From the NCBI RefSeq assembly GCF_050947335.1, contig NW_027473597.1:1-64000 (forward strand): a stretch of DNA of 64,000 nt, given 5' to 3'. Every line of letters begins with the position of its first letter. Within the stretch, counting starts at the first letter, position 1. The notes beneath the pieces are model-generated. The model searched no databases. It was not told the origin of the DNA and saw only the letters and a list, made by a program, of their open reading frames with translations. Both the position numbers and the translations under genes were made by a program. Shown piece after piece: positions 57,355-64,000 of the stretch. Origin of the DNA: Megachile rotundata. Lineage: Eukaryota; Arthropoda; Insecta; Hymenoptera; Megachilidae.

Positions 57355-60300
57355 TTTGGGATATTGTATTTTGGAGATAGTAATTGTATGATTGCGATTG
57401 TATGATTGTGATTGTATGATTGTGATTGTATGATTGTGATTGTATGATTGTGATTGTGTGATTGTAATTGTATGATTATGATTGTATGATTGTGATTGTA
57501 TGATGGTGATGGTATGATTGTGATTGTCTGATTGTGGTTTTATGATTGTGAATGTATGATTGTGATTGTATGATTGTGATTGTATGATTGTCATTGTATG
57601 ATTATGATTGTATGATTGTGATAGTATGATTGTGATTGTATGATTGTGATTGTATGATTGTGATTGTATGATTCTGATTGTATGATTGTATTTGGGATAT
57701 TGTATTTTGGAGATTGTAATTGTATGATTGCGATTGTATGATTGTGATTGTATGATTGTGATTGTATGATTGTGATTGTATGATTGTGATTGTGTGATTG
57801 TAATTGTATGATTATGATTGTATGATTGTGATTGTATGATGGTGATGGTATGATTGCGATTGTCTGATTGTGGTTTTATGATTGTGAATGTATGATTGTG
57901 ATTGTATGATTGTGATTGTATGATTGTGATTGTATGATTGTCATTGTATGATTATGACTGTATGATTGTGATTGTATGATTGTGATTGTATGATTCTGAT
58001 TGTATGGTTGTGATTGTATGATTGTGATAGTATGATTGTGATTGTATGACTGTGATTGTATGACTGTGATTGTATGATTGTGATTGTACGATTGTGATTG
58101 TGTGATTGTGATTGTCTGATTGTGGTTCTATGATTGTGATTGTATGATTGTGTTTGTATGATTGTGATTGTATGATTGTGATTGTATGATTGTCATTGTC
58201 TGATAATGATTGTATGATTGTGATTGCATGATTGTGATTGTATGATTGTGATAGTATGATTGTGATTGTATGATTGTGATTGTATGATTGTGATTGTATG
58301 ATTGTAATTGTATGATTGTGATGGTATGATTGTGATTGTATGATTGCGGTAGTATGATTGTGATTGTATGATTGTGATTGTATGATTGTGATTGTATGAT
58401 TGTGATTGTATGATTGTGATTGTATGATTGCGATTGTATGATTGCGATTGTATGATTGTGATTGCACGATTGTGATTGTATGATTGTGATTGTATGATTG
58501 TCATTGTCTGATTATGATTGTATGATTGTGATTGCATGATTGTGATTGTATGATTGTGATAGTATGATTGTGATTGTATGATTGTGATTGTATGATTTTA
58601 TTTGGGAGATTGTAATTGTATTATTGCGATTGTATGATTGTGATTGTATGATTGTGATTGTATGCTTGCGATTGTATGATTGTGATAGTATGATTGTGAT
58701 TGTATGATTGTGATTGTATGATTGCGATTGTATGATTGTGATTGTATGATTGTGATTGTATGATTTTGATTGTATGATTGTGATAGTATGATTGCGATTG
58801 TATGATTTTGATTGTATGATTGTGATTGTATGATTGTGATTGTATGATTGTGATTGTATGATTGTATTTGGGAGATTGTAATTGTATGATTGCGATTGTA
58901 TGATTGTGATTGTATGATTGTGATTGTATGCTTGCGATTGTATGATTGTGATTGTATGATTGTGATTGTATGATTGTGATTGTATGATTGCGATTGTATG
59001 ATTGTGATTGTATGATTGTGATTGTATGATTTTGATTGTATGATTGTGATAGTATGATTGCGATTGTATGATTTTGATTGTATGATTGTGATTGTATGAT
59101 TGTGATTGTATGATTGTGATTGTATGATTGTATTTGGGAGATTGTAATTGTATGATTGCGATTGTATGATTGTGATTGTATGATTGTGATTGTATGCTTG
59201 CGATTGTATGATTGTGATTGTATGATTGTGATTGTATGATTGCGATTGTATGATTGCGATTGTATGACAGTGATTGCACGATTGTGATTGTATGATTGTG
59301 ATTGTATGATTTTGATTGTATGATTGTGATTGTATGATTGTGATTGCATGATTGTGATTGTATGATTGTGATTGTATGATTGTGATTGTAAGATTGTTTT
59401 TGTATGATTGCGATTGTATAGTAGTAATTGTATGATTGTGATCGTATGATTGTGATTGTATGATTGTGATTCAATGATTGTGAGTGTTTGATTGTGATGG
59501 TATGATTGTATTTGGGAGATTGTAATTGTATGATTGGGATTGTATGATTGTGATTGTATGATTATGATTGTATGATTGTGATTGTATGCTTGCGATTGTA
59601 TGATTGTGATTGTATGATTGTGATTGTATGATTGTGATTGTATGATTGTAATTGTATGATTGTGATGGTATGATTGTGATTGTAGAGATTGCGATAGTAT
59701 GATTGTGATTGTATGATTGTGATTATATGATTATGATTGTATGATTGTGATTGTATGATTGTGATTGTATGATTGCGATTGTATGATTGCGATTGTATGA
59801 TTGTGATTGTATGATTATGATTGTATGATTGTGATTGTATGATTATGATTGTATGGTTGTGATTGTATGATTGTGATGGTATGATTGTGATTGTATGATT
59901 GCGATAGTATGATTGTGATTGTATGATTGTGATTGTATGATCGTGACTGGAAGATTGGGATTGTATGATTGTGATTGTGTGATTGTGATTGTATGATTGC
60001 CATTGTATGATTGCGATTGTATGATTGTGATTGTATGATTGTGATAGTATGATAGTGATTGTATGACTGTGATTGTATGACTGTGATTGTATGATTGTGA
60101 TTGTATGATTGTGATTGTATGATTGTGATTGTCTGATTGTGGTTCTATGATTGTGATTGTATGATTGTGATTGTATGATCGTGACTGGAAGATTGTGATT
60201 GTATGATTGTGATTGTATGATTGCGATAGTATGATTGTGATTGTATGACTGTGATCGTATGACTGTGATTGTATGATTGTGATTGTACGATTGTGATTGT

Positions 60301-60785
60301 ATGATTGTTATTGTCTGATGGTGGTTCTATGATTGTGATTGTATGATTGTGATTGTATGATTGTGATTGTATGATTGTGATTGTATGATTGTGATTGTAT
60401 GATTGTGATTGTATGATTGTGATTGTATGATTGTGATTGTATGATTGTCATTGTCTGATTATGATTGTATGATTGTGATTGTATGATGGTGATGGTATGA
60501 TTGCGATTGTCTGATTGTGGTTTTATGATTGTGAATGTATGATTGTGATTGTATGATTGTGATTGTATGATTGTGATTGTATGATTGTGGTTGTATGATT
60601 GTATTTGGGAGATTGTAATTGTATGATTGCGATTGTATGATTGTGATTGTATGATTGTGATTGTATGCTTGCGATTGTATGATTGTGATTGTATGATTCT
60701 GATTGTATGATTGTGATAGTATGATTGTGATTGTATGATTGTGATTGTATGATTGTGATTGTATGATTCTGATTGTATGATTGTA
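57355..60785 (+). repeat. Terminal higher-order repeat, copy b
   Basis: The copy is 3,431 bp long (245 units plus one slip), with markers TTTGGGATATTG at 57355 and 57691, TATTATTGCG at 58619 and the GTAGAG slip at 59673-59701. The offset to copy c is 3,431 at all of these. It shares with copy a the derived G at 59958 (56919 in a), where copy c keeps T. Confidence 0.87.
59673..59701 (+). repeat. Type D register slip (+1), copy 8
   Basis: Same slip, 3,039 bp from copy 7 (217 units plus 1). Confidence 0.9.
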
Positions 60786-63700
60786 TTTGGGATATTGTAT
60801 TTTGGAGATAGTAATTGTATGATTGCGATTGTATGATTGTGATTGTATGATTGTGATTGTATGATTGTGATTGTATGATTGTGATTGTGTGATTGTAATT
60901 GTATGATTATGATTGTATGATTGTGATTGTATGATGGTGATGGTATGATTGTGATTGTCTGATTGTGGTTTTATGATTGTGAATGTATGATTGTGATTGT
61001 ATGATTGTGATTGTATGATTGTCATTGTATGATTATGATTGTATGATTGTGATAGTATGATTGTGATTGTATGATTGTGATTGTATGATTGTGATTGTAT
61101 GATTCTGATTGTATGATTGTATTTGGGATATTGTATTTTGGAGATTGTAATTGTATGATTGCGATTGTATGATTGTGATTGTATGATTGTGATTGTATGA
61201 TTGTGATTGTATGATTGTGATTGTATGATTGTGATTGTGTGATTGTAATTGTATGATTATGATTGTATGATTGTGATTGTATGATGGTGATGGTATGATT
61301 GCGATTGTCTGATTGTGGTTTTATGATTGTGAATGTATGATTGTGATTGTATGATTGTGATTGTATGATTGTGATTGTATGATTGTCATTGTATGATTAT
61401 GATTGTATGATTGTGATTGTATGATTGTGATTGTATGATTCTGATTGTATGGTTGTGATTGTATGATTGTGATAGTATGATTGTGATTGTATGACTGTGA
61501 TTGTATGACTGTGATTGTATGATTGTGATTGTACGATTGTGATTGTGTGATTGTGATTGTCTGATTGTGGTTCTATGATTGTGATTGTATGATTGTGTTT
61601 GTATGATTGTGATTGTATGATTGTGATTGTATGATTGTCATTGTCTGATAATGATTGTATGATTGTGATTGCATGATTGTGATTGTATGATTGTGATAGT
61701 ATGATTGTGATTGTATGATTGTGATTGTATGATTGTGATTGTATGATTGTAATTGTATGATTGTGATGGTATGATTGTGATTGTATGATTGCGGTAGTAT
61801 GATTGTGATTGTATGATTGTGATTGTATGATTGTGATTGTATGATTGTGATTGTATGATTGCGATTGTATGATTGCGATTGTATGATTGTGATTGCACGA
61901 TTGTGATTGTATGATTGTGATTGTATGATTGTCATTGTCTGATTATGATTGTATGATTGTGATTGCATGATTGTGATTGTATGATTGTGATAGTATGATT
62001 GTGATTGTATGATTGTGATTGTATGATTTTATTTGGGAGACTGTAATTGTATTATTGCGATTGTATGATTGTGATTGTATGATTGTGATTGTATGCTTGC
62101 GATTGTATGATTGTGATAGTATGATTGTGATTGTATGATTGTGATTGTATGATTGCGATTGTATGATTGTGATTGTATGATTGTGATTGTATGATTTTGA
62201 TTGTATGATTGTGATAGTATGATTGCGATTGTATGATTTTGATTGTATGATTGTGATTGTATGATTGTGATTGTATGATTGTGATTGTATGATTGTATTT
62301 GGGAGATTGTAATTGTATGATTGCGATTGTATGATTGTGATTGTATGATTGTGATTGTATGCTTGCGATTGTATGATTGTGATTGTATGATTGTGATTGT
62401 ATGATTGCGATTGTATGATTGCGATTGTATGACAGTGATTGCACGATTGTGATTGTATGATTGTGATTGTATGATTTTGATTGTATGATTGTGATTGCAT
62501 GATTGTGATTGTATGATTGTGATAGTACGATTGTGATTGTATGATTGTGATTGTATGATTGTATTTGGGAGATTGTAATTGTATGTTTGCGATTGTATGA
62601 TTGTGATTGTATGATTGTGATTGTATGCTTGCGATTGTATGATTGTGATTGTATGATTGTGATTGTATGATTGCGATTGTATGATTGCGATTGTATGACA
62701 GTGATTGCACGATTGTGATTGTATGATTGTGATTGTATGATTTTGATTGTATGATTGTGATTGTATGATTGTGATTGCATGATTGTGATTGTATGATTGT
62801 GATTGTATGATTGTGATTGTAAGATTGTTTTTGTATGATTGCGATTGTATAGTAGTAATTGTATGATTGTGATCGTATGATTGTGATTGTATGATTGTGA
62901 TTCAATGATTGTGAGTGTTTGATTGTGATGGTATGATTGTATTTGGGAGATTGTAATTGTATGATTGGGATTGTATGATTGTGATTGTATGATTATGATT
63001 GTATGATTGTGATTGTATGCTTGCGATTGTATGATTGTGATTGTATGATTGTGATTGTATGATTGTGATTGTATGATTGTAATTGTATGATTGTGATGGT
63101 ATGATTGTGATTGTAGAGATTGCGATAGTATGATTGTGATTGTATGATTGTGATTATATGATTATGATTGTATGATTGTGATTGTATGATTGTGATTGTA
63201 TGATTGCGATTGTATGATTGCGATTGTATGATTGTGATTGTATGATTATGATTGTATGATTGTGATTGTATGATTATGATTGTATGGTTGTGATTGTATG
63301 ATTGTGATGGTATGATTGTGATTGTATGATTGCGATAGTATGATTGTGATTGTATGATTGTGATTGTATGATCGTGACTGGAAGATTGTGATTGTATGAT
63401 TGTGATTGTGTGATTGTGATTGTATGATTGCCATTGTATGATTGCGATTGTATGATTGTGATTGTATGATTGTGATAGTATGATAGTGATTGTATGACTG
63501 TGATTGTATGACTGTGATTGTATGATTGTGATTGTATGATTGTGATTGTATGATTGTGATTGTCTGATTGTGGTTCTATGATTGTGATTGTATGATTGTG
63601 ATTGTATGATCGTGACTGGAAGATTGTGATTGTATGATTGTGATTGTATGATTGCGATAGTATGATTGTGATTGTATGACTGTGATCGTATGACTGTGAT

Positions 63701-64000
63701 TGTATGATTGTGATTGTACGATTGTGATTGTATGATTGTTATTGTCTGATGGTGGTTCTATGATTGTGATTGTATGATTGCGATTGTATGATTGTGATTG
63801 TATGATTGTGATTGTATGATTGTGATTGTATGATTGTAATTGTATGATTGTGATGGTATGATTGTGATTGTATGATTGCGGTAGTATGATTGTGATTGTT
63901 TGATTGCGATTGTATGATTGTGATTGTATGATTGTGATTGTATGATTGCGATTGTATGATTGCGATTGTATGATTGCGATTGTATGATTGTGATTGCACG
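60786..64000 (+). repeat. Terminal higher-order repeat, copy c (cut by window edge)
   Basis: Markers are TTTGGGATATTG at 60786 and 61122, TATTATTGCG at 62050 and the GTAGAG slip at 63104-63132. Its centre (about 62,400-62,700) has paired GACAGTGATTGCACG units, as in 46.3-46.6 kb. Copies a and b differ there, so c is closer to the older 2.6-kb type. The array continues past 64,000. Confidence 0.85.
63104..63132 (+). repeat. Type D register slip (+1), copy 9
   Basis: Same slip, 3,431 bp from copy 8 (245 units plus 1). Confidence 0.9.

Larger units (their letters stand above)
1..64000 (+). repeat. 14-bp satellite array filling the whole window
   Basis: The consensus unit is ATTGTGATTGTATG, repeated head to tail in one orientation with no inverted segment and no interruption. 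Register arithmetic gives about 4,570 units, 17 of them 15 bp long. Frequent point variants are T5 to C (ATTGCG), G4 to A (ATTATG), G6 to A (GTAATTG), T9 to A, G or C (GATAGT, GATGGT, GATCGT), T13 to C (GTACG), T2 to C (ACTGTG), A12 to C or G, and A1 to C (CTTGCG). Heavily altered but still 14-bp units include ATTGTATTTGGGAG, ATTGTTTTTGTATG and GTAGTAATTGTATG. Shared strings of variants define nested higher-order repeats. The + strand is rich in G and T and nearly lacks C in the consensus. Both ends lie inside the array. No function is claimed; a eukaryotic satellite is the natural reading. Confidence 0.99.

Noticed and set aside
1..64000. CRISPR array
   Set aside because: The period is 14 bp with no distinct spacers, and variants are point changes shared between distant copies.
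1..64000. Telomere repeat
   Set aside because: The unit does not match known telomere motifs (no G-triplet runs such as TTAGGG) and carries too many block-specific variants.
1..64000. Plasmid or phage iteron-type replication origin
   Set aside because: Iterons come in a few to tens of copies next to a replication gene. Here there are thousands and no gene.
1..64000. G-quadruplex-forming region on the G/T-rich strand
   Set aside because: G occurs almost only singly; GGG is limited to TTTGGGAG and TTTGGGAT units and rare G substitutions, too sparse for four-run motifs.
1..64000. tRNA, rRNA or other structured RNA genes
   Set aside because: No non-repeat sequence is present, and the G/T-rich + strand offers almost no C for stable pairing.

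Overview
This window is one uninterrupted tandem array of a 14-bp satellite unit, ATTGTGATTGTATG on the + strand (CATACAATCACAAT on the - strand). It runs in one orientation from the first base to the last. I see no protein-coding gene, RNA gene, transposon, CRISPR array or single-copy sequence. The array enters and leaves the window mid-stream, so it is longer than 64 kb. An array of this size and nested structure points to heterochromatin or another satellite region of a eukaryotic genome, probably resolved by long reads. The species cannot be read from it.

The array is locked to a 14-base register. Unit starts are at position 4 (mod 14) on the left and 7 (mod 14) on the right. Two kinds of 15-bp slip account for the shift: nine copies of a GTAGAG slip (type D) and eight copies of a TTTTT slip (type E). 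3 + 4,570 x 14 + 17 = 64,000 exactly. Every large duplication I measured is a whole number of units plus the number of slips it spans. Copies have therefore been gained and lost by in-register recombination, with almost no small indels.

Layout (block edges approximate, usually within 15-40 bp). 1-1240: mosaic of pieces found elsewhere. 1241-2675: K block (GATCGCATGC marker), copy 1. 2655-6300: D block, copy 1, ending in a 1,764-bp tandem duplication (4537-8064). 8100-10236: K block, copy 2, and its flank. 10237-13861: D block, copy 2. 13862-15480: H block (GATGCTGATGG marker). 15481-17950: K block, copy 3. 17951-23386: D block, copy 3, with a 1,442-bp tandem duplication. 23387-31936: H and K blocks as a roughly 4-kb tandem pair. 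31937-35800: D block, copy 4. 35801-40077: H and K blocks again. 39255-41662: 1,204-bp tandem pair. 42545-47618: roughly 2.6-kb pair. 47619-49718: 1,050-bp pair. 49262-54520: roughly 2.77-kb pair. 54596-64000: three copies of a 2.8-3.4-kb higher-order repeat, each carrying an internal 336-bp pair.

The - strand looks gene-rich to an ORF finder because the consensus has no stop codon in any of its three frames. Since 14 is not a multiple of 3, all three frames give rotations of one peptide, QSQSYNHNHTITII. These reading frames are by-products of the repeat, and I annotate none as CDS. The + strand shows the reverse: each unit is a five-codon ORF (M-I-V-I-V-stop) whose TGA overlaps the next unit's ATG.
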